Shown: positions 1 to 8,616, counted from the first letter of the stretch. The stretch is DNA of 64,000 nucleotides from Virgibacillus dokdonensis (GCF_900166595.1 NZ_LT745763.1:2538986-2602985), one strand, 5' to 3'. The notes: generated by a model from the letters alone, not told the origin. Numbers and translations: made by a program.

Positions 1-166
1 TTATTCGAAGGATGTTTTAGATGCATAGAAACATGCACGAGTTCTAAGCATGTTACTTTAGTAATTTACACTTTTTCAGCCCATTCCGTGCATGCATTTT
101 AATTATTTTCAAATGCACTCAGCAAGGGATTATCTGTTTAGCAAAACAAATCTAAGGAGGAATTCT

Positions 167-1639
167 ATGTTTGAAGGATTTTGGATTATTATTGGTATTG
201 TTTTATTTTTACTCGTAGCACTTATCGGTATTTTTGTTTCCAAATATCGCACAGCTGGTCCGGATGAAGCACTTATTGTCACTGGAAGTTACCTTGGTGG
301 GAAAAATGTCCATATCGATGAATCTGGAAACAAAATTAAAATTATTCGCGGTGGTGGCTCATTTGTATTGCCAGTGTTCCAACAAGCAGAGCCTCTCAGT
401 CTACTATCTAGCAAACTAGAAGTAACAACACCTGAAGTTTATACAGAACAAGGAGTTCCAGTCATGGCAGATGGAACAGCGATTATTAAAATAGGTGGGT
501 CCATTAGTGAAATTGCTACTGCTGCTGAACAATTTCTTGGAAAAACGAAAGAAGATCGGGAAGTAGAAGCAAAAGAAGTATTAGAAGGGCATCTTCGTTC
601 TATTTTAGGATCAATGACGGTAGAAGAAATTTATAAAAACAGGGATAAATTTTCACAGGAGGTCCAGCGTGTTGCCTCACAAGATTTAGCAAAAATGGGA
701 CTTATTATTGTTTCTTTTACGATTAAAGATGTGAAAGATAAAAATGGTTACTTAGAATCTCTTGGTAAACCTAGAATCGCCCAAGTAAAACGAGATGCAG
801 ATATCGCTACAGCTGAGGCAGATAAAGAAACGCGGATTAAGCAAGCAGAAGCTGCCAAAGAGGCGAAAAAAGCAGAATTAGAACGCGCAACAGAAATCGC
901 TGAAGCAGAAAAAGTCAACCAATTAAAAACAGCCGACTATCGTCGTGAGCAGGATATTGCGAAAGCTCGCGCAGACCAAGCGTATGATTTTGAAACCGCA
1001 AGAGCAAAACAAGACGTAACCGAACAGGAAATGCAAATTAAAATCATTGAACGTCAAAAGCAAATCGAACTGGAAGAAAAAGAAATCTTACGGCGTGAGC
1101 GACAATACGATTCAGAAGTGAAAAAGAAAGCAGATGCTGATCGTTATGCTGTAGAGCAAGCAGCTACAGCAGATAAAATGAAACAAATGACAGAAGCAGA
1201 GGCAAATCAATATCGTATTGAAGCGGAAGCAAAAGCAGAAGCGGAACGTGTACGTGTGGACGGTCTTGCTAAAGCAGATTCACAACGAGCTCAAGGGGAA
1301 TCAGAAGCAGAAGTCATCAGGCTTACTGGTTTAGCAGAAGCAGAAGCAAAACGAGAAATTGCGCAAGCATTTGAACAATACGGAGAAGCAGCTATTCTAG
1401 ATATGATTATTAAAATGCTTCCAGAATATGCAAAAGAAGTCGCTAGTCCACTTTCCAATATTGATAAAATTACTGTAGTAGACACAGGTGGCAATCATGC
1501 TGAGGGTGGAGCAAATAAAGTTTCTGGATATGCAACAAACTTAATGGCAAATCTACAAGAGTCATTGAAGGCATCTTCCGGCATTGATGTCAAAGAGCTG
1601 TTGGAAAATATAAGTGGTAAAACGCACACGACAGATTGA
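167..1639 (+). CDS. floT: Flotillin FloT, C-terminus truncated by an insertion sequence
   Basis: Membrane scaffold protein of flotillin-type microdomains. The start at 167 is chosen because AAGGAGG lies 6 bases before ATG; the frame is open further upstream but has no ribosome site there. The 490-residue protein has an N-terminal hydrophobic segment (about residues 4-25), the SPFH/PHB domain (KYRTAGPDEALIV, FVLPVFQQAEPLSLL) and a long Ala/Glu/Lys-rich coiled coil (about 200-400). It matches Bacillus FloT nearly end to end, up to SLQESLKASSGIDVKELLEN. The family is about 510 residues. Here the stop TGA (1637-1639) is the first three bases of an inserted IS, and the lost 24 codons are still present beyond it (3322-3396). 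No nfeD-like partner can be seen in the 166 bases upstream. Identity is near certain; whether the shortened protein works is unknown. Confidence 0.96.
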   Translation: MFEGFWIIIGIVLFLLVALIGIFVSKYRTAGPDEALIVTGSYLGGKNVHIDESGNKIKIIRGGGSFVLPVFQQAEPLSLLSSKLEVTTPEVYTEQGVPVMADGTAIIKIGGSISEIATAAEQFLGKTKEDREVEAKEVLEGHLRSILGSMTVEEIYKNRDKFSQEVQRVASQDLAKMGLIIVSFTIKDVKDKNGYLESLGKPRIAQVKRDADIATAEADKETRIKQAEAAKEAKKAELERATEIAEAEKVNQLKTADYRREQDIAKARADQAYDFETARAKQDVTEQEMQIKIIERQKQIELEEKEILRRERQYDSEVKKKADADRYAVEQAATADKMKQMTEAEANQYRIEAEAKAEAERVRVDGLAKADSQRAQGESEAEVIRLTGLAEAEAKREIAQAFEQYGEAAILDMIIKMLPEYAKEVASPLSNIDKITVVDTGGNHAEGGANKVSGYATNLMANLQESLKASSGIDVKELLENISGKTHTTD

Positions 1640-1677
1640 TCTGCGCCCTGTCAAGTAGACAGTTAAAAAATAAAAAA

Positions 1678-2439
1678 TTATGCCACAGTCTGGCGCCGGT
1701 ATTCTAATGGTGCTAGGCTGTTTAATCTCTTTTGGTATCGTTCCTCATTATAAAATGTAATATACTTATCAATATCTTTTTCTAGCTCCTCAAAGTTCTT
1801 GTAATTCTTTAAGTCATAGCTTTCACATTTAAAATGACCAAAGAAGCTTTCAATTGGTGCGTTATCAATACAATTACCTACACGTGACATACTACGTTTC
1901 ATCCCAGCTTCTGCCGTAAGATAACGATATTCCTTTGATGTGTATTGTGAACCACGATCGCTGTGAATTAAAGGGGCTGCATCGGGATTTGCCTTTATAG
2001 CTTCTTTTAGCGTGTTCATAACCAAAGGATTGTCATTATAGCGCCCAACCTGATAGGCGACAATCGAACCGTCATAAAGATCTTTAATAGCACTTAAATA
2101 AGCCTTGTTACCAAAGCCATACGTCATATGCGTAATATCCGTTACCCACTTCTCATTCGGATTCTCCGCAGTAAATTCACGATTCAAAATGTTTTCTTCA
2201 ATATTGATATAGCTTGTCTTTGTGGAATAGCCATTCGAGCGACGAATATGCGATTTTAAGCCCATTTGAATCATTAAGCGTCTAATTCTTTTCTCGTCAT
2301 ATTGTTTCTTATATTTGCGATTGATCACCATAGTTATTCGACGATAGCCGAAGTTACCGTTATACTTTCTGAATTCCTCTTTCACTTTTTTCATGAGCCA
2401 CTCATTTTCCCTTTGTCCTTCTGTAGGTTCATGTTTCAA
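1678..2439 (-). CDS. IS3-family transposase OrfB (DDE integrase domain)
   Basis: Catalytic half of an IS150-type transposase. The rve integrase core is clear: WVTDITHM, then IHSDRGSQYTS, then CIDNAPIESFFGHFK supply the D, D and E of the DDE triad, and the C-terminus has the usual TFYNEERYQKRLNSLAPLEYR. The ATG at 2439 is internal. The same frame runs upstream to about 2598 and encodes the expected N-terminal part (FQAIHDYHKE, LLCEILDVSRSGYYKWL), so the true product is an OrfAB fusion made by a -1 frameshift from orfA. The ORF is intact, so the element may be mobile. Confidence 0.92.
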   Translation of the reverse strand: MKHEPTEGQRENEWLMKKVKEEFRKYNGNFGYRRITMVINRKYKKQYDEKRIRRLMIQMGLKSHIRRSNGYSTKTSYINIEENILNREFTAENPNEKWVTDITHMTYGFGNKAYLSAIKDLYDGSIVAYQVGRYNDNPLVMNTLKEAIKANPDAAPLIHSDRGSQYTSKEYRYLTAEAGMKRSMSRVGNCIDNAPIESFFGHFKCESYDLKNYKNFEELEKDIDKYITFYNEERYQKRLNSLAPLEYRRQTVA

Positions 2440-2552
2440 CCATTTATAGTATCCAGATCGGGATACATCTAAAATTTCACAGAGTAATAGAATGGGTATT
2501 GTTGTCTCCTTGTGATAGTCATGAATCGCTTGAAATTTAGCTAGATGTTTAC

Positions 2553-3248
2553 CTAGTCGCGCTGTCCCATCCCCCTTTCGATTTCCTTCAACTTTTTTAA
2601 TAAGCCATTCTCCGCCTCTAAATACTGATTACGGTGTTCCAATTCTTTAATACGAAGTTGTAATTTCTCCTCTTCGGTAAAGCTAGCCTTTGTTTCTAGT
2701 GTTTTTCCACGACGATCCTGAAGACCCTGTTTCCCATCTTTTTCATATTTACGCAGCCAGCTATATACTTGTTGATAAGAAACGTTATACTTTTTAGCCA
2801 CCTCATGATAATTGCGCTCGTTCGCAATCGTATATTGCACAATTTCAATGCGTTCTTGAAGTGTGGTTTTACGCCCTTTTGTCATGGTTTCTCTTCCTTT
2901 ACTAGTAGATTTTATCTCTTTCCCACTAGTATACTGGTTTATCCATTGACGTAAAACCGAATTAGATGAAATATTAAACTTCTCACAAGTCATTCTCAGA
3001 CTGCCTTCTCCATTTAGATAAAATTCAACAGCTTCCCTTTTCAGTTCGCCGGAATACTTCTTCCATGTCCTCGCTTCCTTTAAACCATCCACCCCATCTG
3101 CTTCGTATTTACGCACCCATGAGTTAATCGTAGTACGGTCAACAGCGTATTCTTTAGCAATCGTACTGACAGACGCCATCCCCTCAATCACACGTAATAC
3201 CGCCTCGATTCTTTCATCTAACGTATGTTTACTTCTTCTTTTAGACAT
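2553..3248 (-). CDS. IS3-family transposase OrfA (helix-turn-helix)
   Basis: DNA-binding half of the transposase. The ATG at 3248 follows a GGGGG purine stretch; a TTG 5 codons upstream also keeps the frame. The 231-residue protein has repeated HTH units (TIAKEYAVDRTTINSWVRKYE, then CEKFNISSNSVLRQWINQY, then VAKKYNVSYQQVYSWLRKYE) and ends in a leucine-zipper-like stretch (LRIKELEHRNQYLEAENGLL). This is longer than many IS3 OrfA proteins (about 90-180 residues) because of the extra HTH copies. It ends at TAG just after the slippery site that leads into orfB. Confidence 0.9.
   Translation of the reverse strand: MSKRRSKHTLDERIEAVLRVIEGMASVSTIAKEYAVDRTTINSWVRKYEADGVDGLKEARTWKKYSGELKREAVEFYLNGEGSLRMTCEKFNISSNSVLRQWINQYTSGKEIKSTSKGRETMTKGRKTTLQERIEIVQYTIANERNYHEVAKKYNVSYQQVYSWLRKYEKDGKQGLQDRRGKTLETKASFTEEEKLQLRIKELEHRNQYLEAENGLLKKLKEIERGMGQRD
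2592..2598 (-). other. Programmed -1 ribosomal frameshift site (A AAA AAG)
   Basis: On the minus strand the orfA frame reads TTA AAA AAG, the classic slippery heptamer of IS3/IS150 elements. A -1 slip here joins orfA to the orfB frame, which then runs without a stop to 1678. The heptamer and the open frame are seen; its use is inferred from the family. Confidence 0.8.
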
Positions 3249-3318
3249 AGAAAATGCCCCCAATATCGTAGTAAAGAGTTTTTATTATTTCTCTGTCTAC
3301 CATAGTGGGAGCATATCA

Positions 3319-3396
3319 GATGATTATGATTTAGGTAGCCCACGATATCAAAAAGACGAATTAAATGCAGAACTAACAGATGTAGACAATCGATAA
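3319..3396 (+). pseudogene. floT: Detached 3' end of floT
   Basis: The second copy of the GAT target duplication (3319-3321) is followed by 24 in-frame codons, DYDLGSPRYQKDELNAELTD then VDNR, and TAA at 3394-3396. Removing the IS and one GAT copy joins them in frame to codon 490 of floT. That restores a 514-residue protein, close to the family length. The fragment has no start or ribosome site of its own. Confidence 0.88.
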
Positions 3397-3406
3397 AGGC
3401 TTTAAC

Positions 3407-3434
3407 AGAGAGGTATTGTAAAAAGTGCCTCTCT
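3407..3434 (+). terminator. Hairpin after original floT end
   Basis: AGAGAGG (3407-3413) pairs with CCTCTCT (3428-3434), 11 bases after the original floT stop. The following TCTTCTATGTCTT is only moderately U-rich, so this is a probable rather than a classic terminator. Confidence 0.5.
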
Positions 3435-3546
3435 CTTCTATGTCTTAGCATTTACTTTTACACTGATCGATAGTTTGGCCATGTATAGTTATGGAATAAT
3501 TATCCATTTGAAATAAAATCATGTATCTGTTCCTCCATCAGTATGT

Positions 3547-4110
3547 TTAACGTAATCTATGGTTTTCCTCCAATATAGCATATATTTTCATTTCTATTGA
3601 AGCAGGTAAATTCTGCTTACATGCATTTTGTAAAACATTTGTATGGGAAATGCCGTGTTTTCGAAAATATTTTTCCATATACCTAACTTTTTGCTCTCTT
3701 CTTGGCATTAATTGATAAAGCACGAACCAATCTTCTAGTAAGCAGAATGGAAGTACTTCCCCTAAATAGTTATGCCGCTTAACGGAATCATTGGAAAAAT
3801 CATAGGTATACAAACCATTTGTATGCTCTAACTGAAATTGAGCCATCATATCCACAGTTGCTGTTTTTACACGAAACTTATGAAAATATACGGTAGCAAA
3901 TGGCTTGTGGCGCTCTACTTCTTTTTCTTTTCCCATCTTTTGTAAAACATGGACAGCCTTATCTATATGCTCTGGTTCTACAATAATGTCTATATCATTT
4001 ACATGATATACAATATCATAGTAAGCTAACAGCATAGAACCGCCAATTCCCCAGGTAATTTGAGCTTTGTCTAACTCTTTGGCTATATCTACGATTCGTT
4101 TGACATTCAT
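3547..4110 (-). CDS. Nucleotidyltransferase-fold protein (MNT-like)
   Basis: Predicted soluble protein of 187 residues. The start at 4110 follows AAAGAGGTGG; the longer frame to 4167 lacks a ribosome site. The N-terminal part has the minimal nucleotidyltransferase pattern: WGIGGSMLLAYY (a G-G-S-like turn) followed by NDIDIIVE, whose two acidic residues would bind metal. Substrate is unknown. It could modify RNA, a protein or a small molecule, or be the antidote of a HEPN/MNT pair, but no HEPN partner is adjacent. Family assignment rests on these motifs only. Confidence 0.6.
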   Translation of the reverse strand: MNVKRIVDIAKELDKAQITWGIGGSMLLAYYDIVYHVNDIDIIVEPEHIDKAVHVLQKMGKEKEVERHKPFATVYFHKFRVKTATVDMMAQFQLEHTNGLYTYDFSNDSVKRHNYLGEVLPFCLLEDWFVLYQLMPRREQKVRYMEKYFRKHGISHTNVLQNACKQNLPASIEMKIYAILEENHRLR

Positions 4111-4239
4111 GAATCCACCTCTTTTTATTTTATGCAGCAACGTAAAGATATACAAATTAGAAAACATAGCTTAGCAAACTTTCTTTGAGCGTAAGCTAAC
4201 TTTTTTATACAAGTCTACATCATTACACTTTTGTAGCAA

Positions 4240-4286
4240 AGAAAGTAATCCCTCCAAATCATAAAGCATAAGAAGGATTACTTTCT
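4240..4286. repeat. 12-bp perfect inverted repeat
   Basis: AGAAAGTAATCC (4240-4251) pairs perfectly with GGATTACTTTCT (4275-4286) around a 23-base loop. It lies between two minus-strand genes, downstream of the YtkA-domain lipoprotein. No T-run follows on either strand, so it may be an mRNA-end hairpin rather than an intrinsic terminator. The rest of 4168-4442 shows nothing recognisable. Confidence 0.6.
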
Positions 4287-4442
4287 ACATTGCTTATTGT
4301 CGTTGTTACATAACATAACGCTGTTACATTTTTTATGATTACGTATTGAACCATTCCACATATAGAAATTTATTTTTATATTTTAAGGTAGTAGTGTAGA
4401 CTCCAATTTTCTACCAACTATTTTTATAAGTGAGACGCGTCG

Positions 4443-5201
4443 TTATTTTTCTACTGTAATTTCATACTCTTCATGTTCATGCAAATCATCATCGTTTTCT
4501 ACATGAACAATTAATTGATATTTCCCTTTGTCTGTGAATGTATAAGAACCTGTGTATTCTCCTGCTTCACCTTCTTCAGCGTCTACCCATTCTTTATCCG
4601 CTGTATTTTCCCGACCGATTTCATAACGAACAGAAGCTTCTTCTAAAGGTTTTTCATTCATTTGTAGATGTACCATTAACTCTGTTTCTTCTCCCGCTGC
4701 CACATTTTCTGGTTCCATAAAGTGTAACGCAAATCCGTCTGTTCCCTCGTGGTTGGCATGTTCTTCATCACCCTTTGTTTCTGGATTCTCCACATCACCA
4801 ACTGTAATCGCTTTTTGCGGCATCGTATGCAGATCTCTAGCGGTTGTATGAGCAAACATCTCGTATACACCGTTATTATCAAAAGTAACTTCTGCAGTGT
4901 AAGTGCCATCTTCATGATTGGTAGATTCGTAATTAGTACTGTCATCTTTCTTACCTTTTTCCCAAACTTCAAACACCACTTCATCTGCATCTGTTACTTT
5001 TTCTTCCCCATAAGTTACCGTTGCTTTCAACTCAACAGTGTCTCCTACTTCAGCTGATTCAGGAACTTCAAAATCCACTTTTAACTCTTTCGGCTCCTCC
5101 TCTTTAGCATCCGTACTTTTCTCTACCTTCTCTTCTTGTCCACATGCGGTCATTAAGATTAACGCAATAATTCCAATAAACATCCAAAATCTTCTTCTCA
5201 T
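4443..5201 (-). CDS. Lipoprotein with two YtkA-like domains
   Basis: Secreted, membrane-anchored protein of 252 residues. The signal peptide ends in a lipobox LMTAC, so Cys20 would carry the lipid. Two related immunoglobulin-like domains follow (about 43-135 and 165-250), each with the YtkA/FixH-type pattern of an extended DGTYTAEVTFDNNGVYEM or GEYTGSYTFTDKGKYQL edge. A His/Asp/Glu-rich linker (HANHEG) and tail (DDDLHEHEEYE) could bind metal. It lies 33 bases downstream of ycnK and is probably co-transcribed, which points to a copper-linked role at the cell surface. That role is inferred from context only. Confidence 0.8.
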   Translation of the reverse strand: MRRRFWMFIGIIALILMTACGQEEKVEKSTDAKEEEPKELKVDFEVPESAEVGDTVELKATVTYGEEKVTDADEVVFEVWEKGKKDDSTNYESTNHEDGTYTAEVTFDNNGVYEMFAHTTARDLHTMPQKAITVGDVENPETKGDEEHANHEGTDGFALHFMEPENVAAGEETELMVHLQMNEKPLEEASVRYEIGRENTADKEWVDAEEGEAGEYTGSYTFTDKGKYQLIVHVENDDDLHEHEEYEITVEK

Positions 5202-5234
5202 GATACAACAAATCCCCTTTTTAAATTTAAAATT

Positions 5235-5807
5235 TTAGTGATGCTTGCATTGTGTCGATCCTTTCATTTGTTGATGTAAGACTTCTTGTACCTCATCAAA
5301 TGAATACACTTTTCCTCCAAAACCCTTTACAAATTTATCAGCATGTTCTCGGTACTCAAAAGTTAATAATTGCGGATGACAGCAGCCCATATGTAAAGAA
5401 GTATCCGTCACATACCAAGCTAAAGAAGCACTAATGGTTGTACTCCTTAGAAAATCAGGGCAGATGGCTTGATTCACTTTATCACCAAGTTGTTGTTGGC
5501 GTAGTAAGCCACAGTGGGCACAACAAGTAACTTCGATGTTATGATTCGTCAATATTAAGCGATAAGCCATTTTTTCATTTATCGACCTTGCACAATAAAC
5601 ACACCTATCCTGCCTGTTTTCCTCTGTTTGCACTAAGGAAATGCCACCAAAGGTTTTTGTGACAATTCCTTCTTCTTCCAAGGATTTAACATCACGATGT
5701 ATGGTCATCTCTGATACACCAAACATGTCGCTTAAATCTGCTATTTTTAAATTTTTCCTCTGCAAAATCAGCTCTTTAATACGTTCCTTCCTTTCAAGTG
5801 GTAACAT
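5235..5807 (-). CDS. ycnK: YcnK-type copper-responsive repressor (DeoR HTH plus NosL-like domain)
   Basis: Transcriptional regulator of 190 residues. Residues 1-58 are a DeoR-type winged helix (ADLSDMFGVSEMTIHRDVKS). The remainder resembles the NosL-like metal domain of Bacillus subtilis YcnK, a copper-dependent repressor, and is very cysteine-rich: C69-x2-C72, C95-C96-x2-C99, C116, C142-C143-H144, and a C-terminal CKHH. The start follows GGGGAGG. The next gene is a YtkA-domain lipoprotein, not the YcnJ-type copper transporter of B. subtilis. A palindrome about 95 bases upstream is a candidate operator. The family call is firm; copper as ligand is inferred from the family. Confidence 0.85.
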   Translation of the reverse strand: MLPLERKERIKELILQRKNLKIADLSDMFGVSEMTIHRDVKSLEEEGIVTKTFGGISLVQTEENRQDRCVYCARSINEKMAYRLILTNHNIEVTCCAHCGLLRQQQLGDKVNQAICPDFLRSTTISASLAWYVTDTSLHMGCCHPQLLTFEYREHADKFVKGFGGKVYSFDEVQEVLHQQMKGSTQCKHH

Positions 5808-5902
5808 AGATACCTCCCCTCATTCTATAACAAATTCTAACAATCTAAAACAAAATATATCATTTGCAATCGGATACAACAAGCCTTTTTTCGTGACATG
5901 TT

Positions 5903-5930
5903 TGTGAACTTGTTTGTGATAAAGTTCACA
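5903..5930. promoter_or_regulatory. Candidate operator upstream of ycnK
   Basis: TGTGAACTT (5903-5911) and AAGTTCACA (5922-5930) form a perfect 9-bp inverted repeat with a 10-base spacer, about one helical turn. It lies in the ycnK upstream region, 96 bases before its start. It fits a dimeric repressor site, possibly YcnK itself, but no binding motif was matched. Apart from this the 5808-6098 gap shows nothing recognisable. Confidence 0.45.
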
Positions 5931-6098
5931 TAAAATGAAATTTCGCCCACTACTACGCTTCTAGTTGGGAATAAAATGGGCTTGTGCAAATGTTCAATTA
6001 TGCTACTATAGATCAGTTAGCTTGCGATGGAATATGGATAGTCCTACCTATCATATAAACCTTCAAAAACAAATAGCCACTACTAAAGCTATTAGAAA

Positions 6099-6848
6099 TT
6101 ACATAAAGTCTATTTTCTTTAGCATATATGTCGCAAAGTAGACCAAGTTCTCCTGGTTCCAATCTGGGTTCGTTAAGTTCCGCTGATAATGTTCTAAAGC
6201 TTGCTGTATTAACGGTTTCCAATGATCAGCAACCATTTGCATCGCCCAAATGCCCCCTTCTTGCTTAGAAGCTACCACGCCTTCTTGAACGTAAAAAAGA
6301 GCTCGACATAAATTTAACACATAATAAACGGGAGATTGTATAATTGCTGTTTTTGCTGCTTGTATATCATTTTTTATGGAACATATGAAATACTTATCAT
6401 CGATTGTCGGAATAACTTCTTCCATATTTGGTCCGTCCACAGTCATCCCTCTATGTAGTGTTACTACAAGATGCGCGGCTACATCTTTATCAGTTCCTTG
6501 ATCACAAAGGTAGTCCTCCTCATTTTCATAGTGATACTTATGATAGACAGAGTAATGTAATTCGAACGGCGTTGGAAACTGAAAAGGAAATAATACCGCC
6601 TTGTCAATGACACTCATTTCAAATTGCACTTGGTAGTCTGCCTCAAGACTCATAAGATGGTGAATCAAATGCTTTTTTTCTTGTTTCGTTATTGGAGAAT
6701 TGACGATAACTAAGATATCAATATCACTTCGTCCATATTGATAGCACCCCATTGCAAGCGAACCGTGCAAATATACCCCAACATACTTTCCCTGCAGTAT
6801 GTTTCGACAAAGGCTTGCGAATTGTGTTAACACCTCTTTATGACCCAT
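6099..6848 (-). CDS. Aminoglycoside nucleotidyltransferase-like protein (AadA/ANT family)
   Basis: Predicted soluble adenylyltransferase of 249 residues, close to the 250-260 of the AadA/ANT(9) group. Residues 25-50 hold the nucleotidyltransferase signature YLHGSLAMGCYQYGRSDIDI, with the D-x-D metal pair. The C-terminal half matches the helical substrate domain (ICSIKNDIQAAKTAI, VYYVLNLCRALFYVQEG, ASKQEGGIWAM). Family members inactivate streptomycin, spectinomycin or related drugs; the actual substrate here, and whether it confers resistance, cannot be told from sequence. It is a single gene with no mobile-element signs. Confidence 0.82.
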   Translation of the reverse strand: MGHKEVLTQFASLCRNILQGKYVGVYLHGSLAMGCYQYGRSDIDILVIVNSPITKQEKKHLIHHLMSLEADYQVQFEMSVIDKAVLFPFQFPTPFELHYSVYHKYHYENEEDYLCDQGTDKDVAAHLVVTLHRGMTVDGPNMEEVIPTIDDKYFICSIKNDIQAAKTAIIQSPVYYVLNLCRALFYVQEGVVASKQEGGIWAMQMVADHWKPLIQQALEHYQRNLTNPDWNQENLVYFATYMLKKIDFM

Positions 6849-7253
6849 GAATATCCTCCCTTGAAGAATTATTAAACCATATTTTCATTAAGTGTGAAAT
6901 TTTTGTTATTATAACACAAGTTAGGAAGACGAGTAATTACAACAAACTGGTAGTTAAAAAACTAGGCTTATCGTCAAATCGTATGTGTGAATTTTTTCTG
7001 GACGTAGTTATAACCTCTATATTTCAGCGCCTCTATTTATGTACACTTATACTACTGGTGCTAATAGAACGATTGTTTTACAAACGCACAGGCGAAATGT
7101 AGATAGCCGCTGCTTAAAAACAGTATCAACTGCGGTATTTTTTGTTCTAAAATCTAACAGCTACCGTGCTATCGATTACTAGCTGGCTTCTTCTATCACG
7201 TTCTACAAACCAAGAACTCGATCTCCCTTTGTCCAGTTCTCATTTGTTCTAGA
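6849..7253. other. Gene-free stretch with a degenerate copy of the short intergenic repeat
   Basis: No credible ORF. Around 6955-7030 the text AAAAAACTAGGCTTATCG followed later by TTATAACCTCTATATTTCA resembles a worn copy of the family-1 repeat described at 49118-49214. Nothing else is recognisable. Confidence 0.4.
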
Positions 7254-7286
7254 GTAAAAAACTGCCGCAAGAATCTCCGGCAGTTT
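7254..7286 (-). terminator. Terminator of the YeeE/YedE gene
   Basis: On the minus strand AAACTGCCG and CGGCAGTTT form a 9-bp GC-rich stem followed by TTTTTTA. It starts 3 bases past the gene end, a classic intrinsic terminator. Confidence 0.85.
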
Positions 7287-7289
7287 CAC

Positions 7290-8537
7290 TTAACAAAACG
7301 AATCTTTTGATTTTGGTACAGACAAGCCAAATAATGGGCGTACATATAAAGCGATAAATGTTCCTCCTAGCGCTAAAATCCCCCATATATAGCCATGTAA
7401 ACTAAATGAGGCAATTCCTCCAAAATAAGCGCCAATATTGCACCCAAAAGCTAAACGGGCTCCATAACCCATTAACAATCCACCGATAACTGATGCAGCG
7501 ACATTTTTCAAATTTAAACGTGTAAATTTAAATAAACCACCAGCAGCAGAAGCTATAAAAGCTCCTAAAATAACGCCAAAGTTCAGTACAGTTGTGGAAT
7601 CAGCAAAAATGGAAGCTTGTAATGCTTGAGCATTACCCCCTTGCCAATAACCCCAGCTTGCTACATCCACACCTATAAGTGCAGCAATTTTAGAACCCCA
7701 AAGTGCAAAACCAGATGTTATTCCCCAAGGTGTGCCTCGCGTCATAAGTGTTAGCGCATTTAATACAGCTAACACCACCGCTGCCGCAAGTAAAGGCCAT
7801 GACCCCCGCAATATACGCTTCCAGCCTTTTTCGGAAGGTACAGATGCCATTTTAGGTGATTGTTTTTTCCTCTCTACAACAATCGTGATCCATGTAATCA
7901 TGCCAAACAAAATAATTGATACCAACCATGCGCCACCATACCCAAGGCCCATAGATGTAGCTAATGAAATAGGTGCAAAGCTCGGTAAATCTTCTGTCCA
8001 AAAAGGAAGATGTTTTGCGCCAATGGTAGACCCAATAATAAAAAACAGGAGTGTTACAAACATAACCGTTCTCCCCCCACCAACAGCGTAAAGTGTCCCT
8101 GAAGCACATCCACCACCAAGTTGCATGCCTATCCCAAATACGAAAGCTCCAACTAGTAAGCTAATACCAACAGGCGAAACATAGCCGTTTACTTCTGCGC
8201 CAAAAAAAGAATAACCGTAAGCAAGAATTGGGGCAAACAACGTAACTGCTACAGCAAGCATGAGCATATGAGAACGTAATGCTTCTCCATTACCTACAGA
8301 CATAAAACGTCTAAACGCAGAAGTAAAACCGAAACGTGCGTGAAACAATGTGTAACCTAATAACAAACCAAGTAGTAACAAAATTGGCTGGGTGATTTCC
8401 TGAGTAGTAAATAAATATATTCCAAGGAGAAAAGCAACAATGATTCCGCCTGTAATGAAAGTAATTTGTGGTTTGTTTAATTGAAACTGATCCGTACGTA
8501 CAGGGTTTTTCACTTCACTAACTGGTTGAACTTTCAT
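7290..8537 (-). CDS. YeeE/YedE (TsuA-like) sulfur-compound transporter
   Basis: Integral membrane protein of 415 residues with about 9-10 hydrophobic segments. Two half-repeats carry the family's conserved cysteine motifs: FGIGMQLGGGCASGTLYAVG in the first half and GYGARLAFGCNIGAYFGG in the second. Characterised members (TsuA) import thiosulfate through a relay of these cysteines, so uptake of thiosulfate or a similar sulfur species is likely. The ATG at 8537 is preferred over a GTG three codons upstream because AAAGG is better spaced from it. No TusA-like small protein is adjacent, unlike many relatives. It ends at its own terminator. Confidence 0.88.
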   Translation of the reverse strand: MKVQPVSEVKNPVRTDQFQLNKPQITFITGGIIVAFLLGIYLFTTQEITQPILLLLGLLLGYTLFHARFGFTSAFRRFMSVGNGEALRSHMLMLAVAVTLFAPILAYGYSFFGAEVNGYVSPVGISLLVGAFVFGIGMQLGGGCASGTLYAVGGGRTVMFVTLLFFIIGSTIGAKHLPFWTEDLPSFAPISLATSMGLGYGGAWLVSIILFGMITWITIVVERKKQSPKMASVPSEKGWKRILRGSWPLLAAAVVLAVLNALTLMTRGTPWGITSGFALWGSKIAALIGVDVASWGYWQGGNAQALQASIFADSTTVLNFGVILGAFIASAAGGLFKFTRLNLKNVAASVIGGLLMGYGARLAFGCNIGAYFGGIASFSLHGYIWGILALGGTFIALYVRPLFGLSVPKSKDSFC

Positions 8538-8616
8538 CAAAAACACCCTTTCCTTATAAAATTAGTCGGAATTAATTTATAATAATACATTCTACACAAA
8601 TATGTGTCAATACTTT

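Larger units (their letters stand above)
1637..3318 (-). mobile_element. IS3-family (IS150-like) insertion sequence
   Basis: A 1,682-bp element bounded by imperfect inverted repeats: the left end reads TGATCTGCGCCC and the right end, read inward, TGATATGCTCCC, with GTAGACAG shared further in. It is flanked by a 3-bp direct repeat GAT (1634-1636 and 3319-3321). It carries overlapping-frame orfA and orfB on the minus strand. It sits inside the 3' end of floT, in the opposite orientation, and supplies the stop codon of the truncated gene. Ends and target duplication were read directly from the sequence. Confidence 0.93.

Noticed and set aside
7732..8091. 119-codon frame opposite the YeeE/YedE gene
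   Set aside because: Antisense shadow; no ribosome site and no recognisable motif.
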